A stretch of DNA of 64,000 nucleotides, taken from Parachlamydiales bacterium. Lineage in GTDB: Bacteria; Chlamydiota; Chlamydiia; Chlamydiales; SM23-39. This document shows positions 11,175-17,194 of the stretch, one piece after another. Below the pieces are notes generated by a model that saw only the letters and a program-made list of their open reading frames with translations, was not told the origin of the DNA and ran no database searches. The DNA lies in contig JAIBBX010000004.1 of assembly GCA_019694475.1 (NCBI GenBank), positions 248,001 through 312,000 on the forward strand, given 5' to 3'. Position 1 is the first letter of the stretch, and each line of letters begins with the position of its first letter. Made by a program: the position numbers and the translations under genes.

Positions 11175-12198
11175 CGTCTTCCACTTCGTCCCAGAATTGA
11201 GGCTTTTCATAGAATTTATCTACAAGCCAATTGAATGCATCTGTGGAATCGTAAGGAATCCACAAGCTTTCCATGCTTGCAAAGAGGATGCATGAGCCCC
11301 CGACTGCGGCTGTCGCTATCATGCCGCCCGCGCTAAAGAGAATCGCCGCGATTCCGCCCAGTATCATAAGAAGTCCGATGGCAAACGCGATGTATTGCAT
11401 CAGCTGTTGCTTGAATATGCCGCGGTCTACTTGTTCAATCACTGCTTTCCATTCTTCGTCAGTTGTTGGATTTGTAAGAGCTTTTTCCAAAACTTCTACC
11501 GCTTCTTTTCCGGCTCTTCGGATCAATCTCTCTTTCCCTTTTTCATATTCGCTCGTCAAATGTTTCTTCGCCGAGTCGATTTTCTCAAAATCGTCGTTTC
11601 CTTGAATGCTATCTCTAAAATCTGTTTGGAATTCATTGATGTAGCGGAGATTGTATATTGACCTTCCCATCATGATCCCACCGCGAACAACGCATGCAGC
11701 GCCAAGGGCTAGGTTGGCAATCGCTTCTGTGGCTGCGGATCCAATGACTGGTGCATACCCCATGGCGTGTGCAGCTTCGGGCCCAAGAAGCCCGGTAATT
11801 CCAGCAGCTGTAAACAGAGCTCCTATTCCTAGATATGAAACTTGGTTAGCAAACCCTAGGCCTGTGGAAATGACCCCTTCTTGATGGCCTTCAACTTCAT
11901 CGTTTTTCATGGCTTTGACCCAAGCCTGGTACGATTTAGGGACTGTTTCTGTAATTGCAGAGTAGAGAATCCCGGCTCCGCCAAGAACCTGCATTATTGG
12001 GATAGCGGCAAGAACTCCTGCGGGTGCCATGCTGCCAGCGAATGTGGCGGTTGCTCCCAATGAGTTTCTGGCTGTGCCCATTGTGTCGAGCGCAATCCAT
12101 TCTCTTTCAAGCCATTTAGACCGTGCTATACCATCCCCATCATCCATTTCTGGTTGGGGGAGTGAGGAATACCCGGGTTTAATCGGCGAAATATTCAT
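11155..12198 (-). CDS. Hydrophobic protein with Inc-like bilobed membrane domain
   Basis: I do not recognise a named family. The 347 residues lack a signal peptide and begin with a polar stretch (MNISPIKPGYSSLPQPEMDD). There are several Ala/Gly-rich hydrophobic segments (about residues 55-85, 115-145, 160-180). A closely spaced hydrophobic pair occupies about 272-318, with only a few residues between its lobes (IAFAIGLLMILGGIAAILFS then MIATAAVGGSCILFA). Such a bilobed hairpin is typical of chlamydial inclusion membrane (Inc) proteins exported by type III secretion; that role is inferred. A basic, helix-prone stretch precedes the pair. The stop overlaps the convergent cmk-plsC by 20 bp. An extended -10 TGCTATAAT lies upstream. 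Confidence 0.75.
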   Translation of the reverse strand: MNISPIKPGYSSLPQPEMDDGDGIARSKWLEREWIALDTMGTARNSLGATATFAGSMAPAGVLAAIPIMQVLGGAGILYSAITETVPKSYQAWVKAMKNDEVEGHQEGVISTGLGFANQVSYLGIGALFTAAGITGLLGPEAAHAMGYAPVIGSAATEAIANLALGAACVVRGGIMMGRSIYNLRYINEFQTDFRDSIQGNDDFEKIDSAKKHLTSEYEKGKERLIRRAGKEAVEVLEKALTNPTTDEEWKAVIEQVDRGIFKQQLMQYIAFAIGLLMILGGIAAILFSAGGMIATAAVGGSCILFASMESLWIPYDSTDAFNWLVDKFYEKPQFWDEVEDATAANL

Positions 12199-12223
12199 GG
12201 GTTCACGGCCCTGTTAAACAACT

Positions 12224-12229
12224 ATTATA
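12224..12229 (-). promoter_or_regulatory. Extended -10 promoter element for the Inc-like gene
   Basis: On the minus strand TATAAT is preceded by TGC, making an extended -10. It ends 25 nt before the ATG at 12198, leaving room for an 18-nt leader carrying AGGG. The -35 region is AT-rich and unconvincing, as is common with extended -10 promoters. Confidence 0.55.
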
Positions 12230-12274
12230 GCATAGTAACGATTAAATTTTATGTCATATTATTCAATTATTAAC

Positions 12275-12280
12275 TATACA
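12275..12280 (+). promoter_or_regulatory. -10-like TATACA directly before the EamA transporter gene
   Basis: TATACA (4 of 6 to consensus) is followed by exactly 7 nt and then the ATG at 12288, with no Shine-Dalgarno sequence between. If it is a real -10, transcription starts at or next to the start codon. The -35 at 17 bp is weak. The 89-bp gap holds this and the divergent extended -10 at 12224-12229. Confidence 0.35.
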
Positions 12281-12287
12281 CATAAAT

Positions 12288-13169
12288 ATGGAACATCGTA
12301 GAAAACTAGCTCTAGGGGTGTCGGCAGCTCTCTTGTCCGCATTTCTCTATGCTTGCTATAGCGCCTGGGTCAAGATTATCGCGGAGAAAGGAACTTCGTT
12401 TTATGAAACGGTCTTTTCAGCGTTTTTTATTGGGTGGCTGATATTGATTCCTTATGCCTTAAAGAAGGGTGTTAAGAATCTAAAAACAGATCGGATCGGA
12501 ATGCACGTTCTTCGGGCTTGTTTCGGGCTTGGATTCATGTATGCGCTTGTGATTTCGCTTCAATTTATTCCTCTCGTTGATGCGGTGATGCTGAATAATA
12601 CCGCGCCCCTCTTTATGCCTTTCATCACTCGCTATTGGCTTGGCTGTTCGTTCAATAAGAAGATATGGGTCGCTTTGATTTTGGGCCTTATTGGCGTATC
12701 GCTGATCTTAAAGCCGGACAAGGGGGTTTTCAATTCTGCCTCTTTACTAGCCCTGTTTTCAGGCCTTCTGATGGCTTTCTCCTGGTCGAGCGTGCGCAAA
12801 CTGTCGATGAATGAGCCGGTTTATCGGATCGTTTTTTATTATTTCTTCTTCGCTTCGCTGATTACTCTTATTCCTCTTCTTATCGCTCATCCAGAGATTT
12901 CTTATAGCAAAGTGCTTGGTCTTATTATTTCAGGGATCTTTTTCATGTCCACGACTACTTTGATGACCTATGCGAGCACGCAAATCTCTATTGTAGCTGT
13001 GAGCATTCTGTATTATATGCTGATTGTCTTTAGCGGCATCCTCAACTGGCTGATCTGGGATCAGATTCCAGATGGATGGACGATGCTTGGGATTGTTTTA
13101 GTCGTTGCTGGGGGGATTAGCTCGATCTTGCTGGAAAAACATAAAAGTAAGAAAGAGATCGTTGATTGA
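12288..13169 (+). CDS. EamA-family (DMT superfamily) membrane transporter
   Basis: This 293-residue protein has about ten hydrophobic segments in two halves, the layout of EamA transporters in the drug/metabolite superfamily. Examples are LSAFLYACYSAWVKIIAEKG near the N terminus and LGIVLVVAGGISSILLEKH at the C-terminal end. The first half contains VDAVMLNNTAPLFMPFI, resembling the fourth helix region of EamA domains. The substrate cannot be read from sequence. Chlamydiae use some EamA proteins for S-adenosylmethionine/homocysteine exchange, so a metabolite scavenging role is plausible. There is no ribosome site before the ATG and a -10-like hexamer 7 nt upstream. Confidence 0.85.
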   Translation: MEHRRKLALGVSAALLSAFLYACYSAWVKIIAEKGTSFYETVFSAFFIGWLILIPYALKKGVKNLKTDRIGMHVLRACFGLGFMYALVISLQFIPLVDAVMLNNTAPLFMPFITRYWLGCSFNKKIWVALILGLIGVSLILKPDKGVFNSASLLALFSGLLMAFSWSSVRKLSMNEPVYRIVFYYFFFASLITLIPLLIAHPEISYSKVLGLIISGIFFMSTTTLMTYASTQISIVAVSILYYMLIVFSGILNWLIWDQIPDGWTMLGIVLVVAGGISSILLEKHKSKKEIVD

Positions 13170-13197
13170 TTTTGGGCAGAGGCTCATCTGCCCAAAA
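13170..13197. terminator. Perfect 11-bp hairpin between convergent genes
   Basis: TTTTGGGCAGA and TCTGCCCAAAA pair perfectly around a 6-nt loop. It sits between the convergent EamA gene and the small membrane protein gene, where a shared terminator is expected. Neither strand has a U-run after the GC stem, because the T and A tracts are part of the stem, so efficient intrinsic termination is uncertain. Confidence 0.45.
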
Positions 13198-13210
13198 AAA
13201 AACTGAAAAA

Positions 13211-13582
13211 TTATCTTTGCGTATAAAGATAGCCGACTACAGTTGCTACAACAGCAGCAGCTACTGCGCTAACTTTCAGGCAAACGCCGCCGCGTGCAGG
13301 TTTGTCTGCTGAAATGACTTGAACGTCTCTTTGTGCAGCTTGCCATTTTGCGAAAATCTGGTTAGAGATTTGTTGCAGATCATCTTGTGAATAAACAGTA
13401 CTTGTGTCTGTTCCAAGAGACATGAACTTCGCTCTCAATCCAGCTTCTTGAATTGCAGTATTCATGTTTTGGATTACAAATGCTGGTCCTTCATGTTCAT
13501 TGAGGTCTTTGTATGCTTCTGTCAATGCAGCTGTGAATGCAGAGCGGGTCATTGAGCCTTGAACTAAAAGTGGGTTTGCCAT
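13211..13582 (-). CDS. Small hypothetical protein with C-terminal membrane anchor
   Basis: Not recognised. The 123 residues are a soluble, helix-prone N-terminal part (MANPLLVQGSMTRSAFTAAL onward) followed by a single hydrophobic helix at about 99-119 (CLKVSAVAAAVVATVVGYLY) that ends four residues before the C terminus. That is a tail-anchor arrangement. The gene is well supported: AAGGA lies 8 nt before the ATG and a perfect TATAAT is further upstream. It is a single-gene unit facing the EamA transporter. In an intracellular bacterium a tail-anchored protein could sit in the bacterial inner membrane or be secreted and inserted into a host-derived membrane; the sequence does not decide. Confidence 0.75.
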   Translation of the reverse strand: MANPLLVQGSMTRSAFTAALTEAYKDLNEHEGPAFVIQNMNTAIQEAGLRAKFMSLGTDTSTVYSQDDLQQISNQIFAKWQAAQRDVQVISADKPARGGVCLKVSAVAAAVVATVVGYLYTQR

Positions 13583-13619
13583 GATTTATTTCCTTTTTTT
13601 TGTTTGTAAAAACGGGGAT

Positions 13620-13648
13620 ATTATATGTTGTAATGTAATTGCGCTGAA
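13620..13648 (-). promoter_or_regulatory. Promoter of the tail-anchored protein gene
   Basis: On the minus strand TTCAGC is followed by 17 bp and a perfect TATAAT (13625-13620). Transcription would start near 13613 and give a leader of about 30 nt containing the AAGGA ribosome site. Confidence 0.55.
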
Positions 13649-13671
13649 TATAAATGATTATTTGAATCTAT

Positions 13672-14274
13672 CTAACGGGCTGTAACACAAAGCAGCATCC
13701 CTTTTTTAAGGGATATTTTTATTACATTTTTAATGCAAATATTTGAAATTCCGATGAAAAATTGGTCTAGCTTCCCATTTTTTAATTCCCATTTGAGGCC
13801 GGAGGTTATGATTCCTGAAGCTGGGCCATTCAAGGGAATTAAAGAAAGAGTCTGGCCTATCTTGCATTTCATCTCGACTTCGGTTTCGATGGCAAAGACG
13901 ATCTCTGTCTCTGTTTCCATCTTCATGCCTGAGTGGCGGGTTAACAAGAGGGCATTAGTCAGGCTGTGGTCAATCCGGTGACCCCATGCTCCGTATAGGG
14001 TGACGTCTTTGGTGCCAACGGCACGAATCGCCGCTTCCAAATCGGTTTCGTCTTTGTCTTTTTCTAAAAGAATGGTGGGAATGCTCTTATACTTATCTAG
14101 AAGGTCTTTGGGGCATGAATCGAAGTCTCCGACAATGAGATGGGGCAAGATTCCCATCTTTTCGCAGTGGATCAGGCCGCCGTCGACGGCTATGATATTC
14201 GAATGGCGCAAAATGAGAGGGCGTATGATTTCCGGGGAGTCGATCTGGCCGTTTGCAACCAACGCAGTGGACAT
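13672..14274 (-). CDS. thiN: Thiamine pyrophosphokinase
   Basis: The enzyme transfers pyrophosphate from ATP to thiamine, making the coenzyme thiamine diphosphate directly from salvaged vitamin. The 200 residues fit the family. Motifs are NIIAVDGGLIHCEKMGI, HLIVGDFDS, EKDKDETDLEAAI (metal and diphosphate site) and LYGAWGHRIDHSLTN (thiamine site), then a C-terminal beta domain with a typical LSLIPLNG segment. AGG precedes the ATG by 7 nt. No thiamine synthesis genes are near, consistent with scavenging from the host. Downstream on the same strand, 90 bp away, is the small tail-anchored protein gene. Confidence 0.92.
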   Translation of the reverse strand: MSTALVANGQIDSPEIIRPLILRHSNIIAVDGGLIHCEKMGILPHLIVGDFDSCPKDLLDKYKSIPTILLEKDKDETDLEAAIRAVGTKDVTLYGAWGHRIDHSLTNALLLTRHSGMKMETETEIVFAIETEVEMKCKIGQTLSLIPLNGPASGIITSGLKWELKNGKLDQFFIGISNICIKNVIKISLKKGMLLCVTAR

Positions 14275-14294
14275 ATTGGACCTTTTTTAAGGTT

Positions 14295-14367
14295 TTTACC
14301 ACAGAGATAGAAACCACAGAGAGAGATTTTTTTTTCTTTTCTCTGTGGTTTCTATCTCTGTGGTAAA
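14295..14367. repeat. 28-bp perfect inverted repeat with internal direct repeat
   Basis: The arms at 14295-14322 and 14340-14367 are exactly complementary over 28 bases around a 17-nt T-rich loop. Each arm contains ACCACAGAGA twice, separated by TAGAA, so the unit is both inverted and directly repetitive. It lies between tRNA-Leu and thiN, both on the minus strand. It could be a miniature repeat element or a transcript-stabilising hairpin; no ORF is associated with it. Confidence 0.85.
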
Positions 14368-14372
14368 TTTTT

Positions 14373-14397
14373 CCCCAAAAACGATGCGTTTTCGGGG
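14373..14397. other. GC-capped hairpin downstream of tRNA-Leu(CAG)
   Basis: CCCCAAAAACG and CGTTTTCGGGG can pair over 11 bp with one G-U type position around an ATG loop. It begins 14 nt beyond the tRNA 3' end on the minus strand. It may help end or process the tRNA transcript, but no U-run follows it. Confidence 0.4.
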
Positions 14398-14410
14398 GCC
14401 CCTGTTAATA

Positions 14411-14494
14411 TGCGGCCAAAAGGAGTCGAACCTTCACCGAGTTGCCCCGACTAGAACCTGAATCTAGCGCGTCTGCCAGTTCCGCCATGGCCGC
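14411..14494 (-). tRNA. tRNA-Leu (anticodon CAG)
   Basis: The minus strand folds into an 84-nt class II tRNA. The acceptor GCGGCCA pairs with TGGCCGC, followed by discriminator A. The anticodon stem CTAGA/TCTAG holds the loop TTCAGGT, giving anticodon CAG. A variable arm follows, and the T loop is GTTCGACTC. CCA is not encoded, so the tRNA needs CCA addition. The reading frame that runs through this region on the plus strand into trxA is a shadow. Confidence 0.95.
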
Positions 14495-14538
14495 AAAAAT
14501 GCGGTTCCATTATAGAATCTTCCGCCTTTCTTTGTCAT

Positions 14539-14567
14539 TTGGAAAAAATAACTTTTCCCTGTACACT
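14539..14567 (+). promoter_or_regulatory. Promoter of trxA
   Basis: TTGGAA, 17 bp, then TACACT (4 of 6 in each box). Transcription would start near 14574, about 20 nt before the trxA ATG, with the GAGG ribosome site inside the leader. Confidence 0.5.
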
Positions 14568-14594
14568 ATGAAGAATATGCATAACGAGGTATCT

Positions 14595-14915
14595 ATGGCT
14601 GAATTGATTAAACATTTTAGTGACAGCGAATTCCAAAAACAGGTTCAAAAAGGCGTCGTCCTTGTTGACTTCCATGCAAATTGGTGCGGCCCTTGCCGAT
14701 CTCTCGCTCCCGTATTAGAGCAAGTGGCAAAAGATGTACAAGGCAAAGCCACTATTGGCAAAATCGATATCGATAACGAACAGAAAACCGCTGCTCAATT
14801 CCAAATCACTTCCGTTCCTACAATGATTCTTTTCAAAAATGGAAAAGAAGTAGGACGTCTCATCGGTCTTAGAACCGCCGATGCAGTGAAAGAATTCATC
14901 AATTCAGCAATGTGA
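14595..14915 (+). CDS. trxA: Thioredoxin
   Basis: A 106-residue thioredoxin, a cytoplasmic disulfide reductant that serves ribonucleotide reductase and other enzymes. The active site reads FHANWCGPCRSLAP (Cys-Gly-Pro-Cys at about residues 32-35), and the conserved cis-proline is in ITSVPTMILFKNG. I chose the ATG at 14595 because GAGG lies 5 nt upstream and the protein then has normal thioredoxin length. Upstream in-frame starts exist, but the longer frame would run through the antisense of tRNA-Leu. It is followed, with overlap, by a DUF2905 gene, and trmL comes next as in C. trachomatis. Confidence 0.96.
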   Translation: MAELIKHFSDSEFQKQVQKGVVLVDFHANWCGPCRSLAPVLEQVAKDVQGKATIGKIDIDNEQKTAAQFQITSVPTMILFKNGKEVGRLIGLRTADAVKEFINSAM

Positions 14916-15130
14916 CTCGGTTTTTAGGGCTAGCTCTTTTTCTGATTATTGCCGCCGGTTTGGCGATCCATTCCGGCGTCGAACTCCCTTGGTTCATTGA
15001 ATGGTTCGGGAGTTTGCCTGGCGATATCATCATTAAGAAAGCTGGCCTTGCCATTTACCTCCCGATCACGTCCTCTCTGATTATCAGCGCAGCTGTTTCT
15101 GTGATTCTTTCTGTTTTTTCTAAATCTTGA
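14912..15130 (+). CDS. Small DUF2905-family membrane protein
   Basis: A 72-residue protein with two hydrophobic helices (about 3-20 and 46-68) separated by GSLPGDIIIKKAGLAIYLPI. That matches the DUF2905 pattern of GRLPGDI followed by FYFPLTTSI. The function of the family is unknown. The start is GTG, overlapping the trxA stop by 4 bases, so it is probably coupled to trxA. Its last 11 bases overlap the end of the convergent trmL. Confidence 0.75.
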   Translation: MTRFLGLALFLIIAAGLAIHSGVELPWFIEWFGSLPGDIIIKKAGLAIYLPITSSLIISAAVSVILSVFSKS

Positions 15131-15563
15131 TTTGTCTGAGAGCTTCAAAAAGAACGACGCCTGCGCTTGTTGCCAAGTTGAGGCATCTAGATCCGGCAAT
15201 CATCGGAATCGTAAAAAATTTCTCTGGCCATTTTTCAAAGTATTTTGATGGCAGTCCTGTTGTTTCCGATCCAAAAATGAGAAGGCTGTTCATCGAAAAG
15301 GGGGCTGTTGTATAACTGGCTGGCACTTTGCTTGAGAAAAAGAAAAAGGGATCTTCCGTCTCTTCTAAATAGGAATCTAGATCATCGATCTCTTGAACTT
15401 GAACGCCTTCCCAATAATCGAGTCCTGCTCGTTTGAGATGGCGGCTTTGCGTGCTAAAGCCAAGCGGGCGAACGAGAATAAGCCCTGCGCCAGTGACTGA
15501 ACAGGTGCGGACAATATTACCGGTGTTTTGCGGAATCTGCGGCTGGAAAAGGATGATCTTCAT
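15120..15563 (-). CDS. trmL: tRNA (cytidine(34)-2'-O)-methyltransferase, SpoU family
   Basis: TrmL methylates the 2'-OH of the wobble base in tRNA-Leu isoacceptors using S-adenosylmethionine. Both tRNA-Leu genes in this window could be substrates, which is an inference. The 147 residues show SPOUT knot motifs: FQPQIPQNTGNIVRTCSVTG (motif 1), LLIFGSETTGLP (motif 2) and IPMIAGSRCLNLATSAGVVL (motif 3). I place the start at 15563 because MKIILFQPQIPQNTGN is the normal N terminus; the frame extends to 15680, but that part overlaps the upstream gene in another frame. It overlaps the Mip-like gene by 47 bp. Confidence 0.92.
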   Translation of the reverse strand: MKIILFQPQIPQNTGNIVRTCSVTGAGLILVRPLGFSTQSRHLKRAGLDYWEGVQVQEIDDLDSYLEETEDPFFFFSSKVPASYTTAPFSMNSLLIFGSETTGLPSKYFEKWPEKFFTIPMIAGSRCLNLATSAGVVLFEALRQIKI

Positions 15564-15873
15564 TGTCTTGAATGATATCGCCATTTGATATGGCATCGGC
15601 TTTTTCGAGGTCTTGTTCGGCTTGGGTTTCCATTTTCTCTTCTTGCAGGACGGCGATTGCTTGGACGCATTCATCTTCATTCATCGGAGAATGAATCCCT
15701 TCTGCTTCTTCGCGAAGTCCCTTCACAATCGCATCGAGATCGAAATCGAGGCCCAAATCTTCTAGATTTTTCCCGATCATGTGGCCGATCGCTTCAGAGA
15801 TTTTCGCCACATCCAGTTCGTCTTCAGCGGCGCCTAGTAGAAGGGGGATAGATATAAACAGAGCTTTAAGCAT
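15517..15873 (-). CDS. Mip-like protein retaining only the FKBP N-terminal dimerisation domain
   Basis: The 118 residues begin with a signal peptide (MLKALFISIPLLLGAAEDEL) and continue ISEAIGHMIGKNLEDLG, LDAIVKGLREEAEGIHSPMN, then a Gln/Glu-rich helix. This is the dimerisation domain that precedes the FKBP isomerase domain in Mip proteins, and it resembles C. trachomatis Mip as I remember it. It stands exactly at the mip position between trmL and hisS. Where the roughly 100-residue peptidyl-prolyl isomerase domain should start, the protein instead ends after a short acidic tail, and trmL begins. No FKBP domain is left in another frame. Either a decayed mip or a secreted dimerisation domain with a new role. 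Confidence 0.75.
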   Translation of the reverse strand: MLKALFISIPLLLGAAEDELDVAKISEAIGHMIGKNLEDLGLDFDLDAIVKGLREEAEGIHSPMNEDECVQAIAVLQEEKMETQAEQDLEKADAISNGDIIQDNEDHPFPAADSAKHR

Positions 15874-17143
15874 GAGACAACTCCTTAACGAGGTCTTCGA
15901 ACCGTATTTCTCGTTGTTCGCGGGTTTGCAAATTTTTCAACTGCAATTTTCCTTGAGCAAGCTCGTTGCTGCCGATGATTGCGCAATAAGAAGCTTCTGC
16001 GCGAAGTGCATTTTGAATTGCTGCTTGCATTTTTCTTCCGCTCAATTCGATATCGGCTCCAATTCCTTTGTGCCTGCATTGCGTTGCAAGAGCTAAGGAT
16101 TTACTCATCGCTTCTTCGCCCATCGGAATGAAATAAACTTTCGGCCTGCACGGTTTAGGCACAGAGACTTTTTGCGCCATCATCACTTGGATCACCCGCT
16201 CTAAGCCAGTTGCCCAACCCACCGATGGCAAATCGGGTCCGCCCAATGTGGCAATGAGGCCATCAAATCTGCCCCCTCCGCCAATCGTATTTTGAGCGCC
16301 GAGCTCCCCCGCCATTACTTCAAAAACCGTTTTATTGTAGTAATCAAGTCCCCGCACAATTTTGTCGTCGACCACAAACGGAATTTTCATCTCTTCAAGG
16401 CATCTGCAGACCGCATTAAAATGCGCTTTTGCTGCGGGAGTTAAAGAATGCAAAATAGAAGGGGCGCCTTTAACAATCTCTTTGTCTTTTGGATCTTTTG
16501 AATCGAGAATGCGGAGCGGGTTTTTCTCAAAACGAATTTTGCTCTCTTCGGAAAGCTCTGCAAAATGAGGTTTTAGATAATTGAGGAGTGCATTTCTGAA
16601 ATGATTTCTCGATTCTAGATCGCCTACAGTATTGATGTGCACTTTCAGATTTTTCAGGCCTAGGCGATGATAGAATTCAATGAGGAGGTCGATGACTTCG
16701 GCATCCTGCTCTGGACTCCCGTTTCCAATCGCTTCAATCCCAAACTGGTGGTGCTGCCGGTATCTTCCTGACTGCGGCCTTTCATAACGGAACATCGGGC
16801 CTGTATAAAAAAGCTTATGTACAGTTCCCAAATTCGAGAGATTGTGTTCGATGAAAGAACGCATTACAGCAGCGGTTCCCTCGGGGCGCAGCGTGATCGA
16901 TCTGCCGCCTTTATCTTGGAAGGTAAACATTTCTTTTGAGACGATATCGGAAGTTTCTCCGATGCCGCGGTCAAAAATCCCGGTCATTTCATAGATCGGG
17001 GTGCGAATTTCCCGGTAGCCGTAGTCGCAGCTGATTTTGCGTAAGGCGGTCTCGACAAATTGCCAAATATCGGAAATTTGCCAGTCTTCTTCGGTCCCGT
17101 AAGGTAAAATATCAAAAGTGCCTTTCGGCATCTGGGCTTGCAT
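15866..17143 (-). CDS. hisS: Histidyl-tRNA synthetase
   Basis: A class II aminoacyl-tRNA synthetase charging tRNA-His. With the ATG at 17143 it has 425 residues, close to E. coli HisS (424). Motifs are LPKG-type N terminus MPKGTFDILPYG, motif 2 FRYERPQSGRYRQHHQFG, the histidine-specific RGLDYYNKTVFEV, motif 3 around GGGGRFDGLI and VGWATGLERVI, and a C-terminal anticodon-binding domain. An in-frame extension to 17194 exists, but it would add an unrelated hydrophobic stretch. ATG 17131 is an alternative. A perfect TATAAT ends 7 nt before 17143. It overlaps the start of the Mip-like gene by 8 bp. aspS, which separates mip and hisS in C. trachomatis, is absent. Confidence 0.96.
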   Translation of the reverse strand: MQAQMPKGTFDILPYGTEEDWQISDIWQFVETALRKISCDYGYREIRTPIYEMTGIFDRGIGETSDIVSKEMFTFQDKGGRSITLRPEGTAAVMRSFIEHNLSNLGTVHKLFYTGPMFRYERPQSGRYRQHHQFGIEAIGNGSPEQDAEVIDLLIEFYHRLGLKNLKVHINTVGDLESRNHFRNALLNYLKPHFAELSEESKIRFEKNPLRILDSKDPKDKEIVKGAPSILHSLTPAAKAHFNAVCRCLEEMKIPFVVDDKIVRGLDYYNKTVFEVMAGELGAQNTIGGGGRFDGLIATLGGPDLPSVGWATGLERVIQVMMAQKVSVPKPCRPKVYFIPMGEEAMSKSLALATQCRHKGIGADIELSGRKMQAAIQNALRAEASYCAIIGSNELAQGKLQLKNLQTREQREIRFEDLVKELSHA

Positions 17144-17150
17144 GGCTTCA

Positions 17151-17178
17151 ATTATACCCAGAAGCTTCAACAAAACAA
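17151..17178 (-). promoter_or_regulatory. Candidate hisS promoter with -10 seven nt from the ATG
   Basis: On the minus strand TTGTTT, 16 bp, TATAAT (17156-17151), then 7 nt and the ATG at 17143. There is no Shine-Dalgarno sequence. If used, the mRNA would be leaderless; if not, hisS is read from the upstream genes. Confidence 0.45.
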
Positions 17179-17194
17179 ATGAAAAGATTCGCAT

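Noticed and set aside
14442..14594. N-terminal extension of thioredoxin
   Set aside because: It would read through the antisense of tRNA-Leu(CAG); the ATG at 14595 has a ribosome site and gives normal thioredoxin length.
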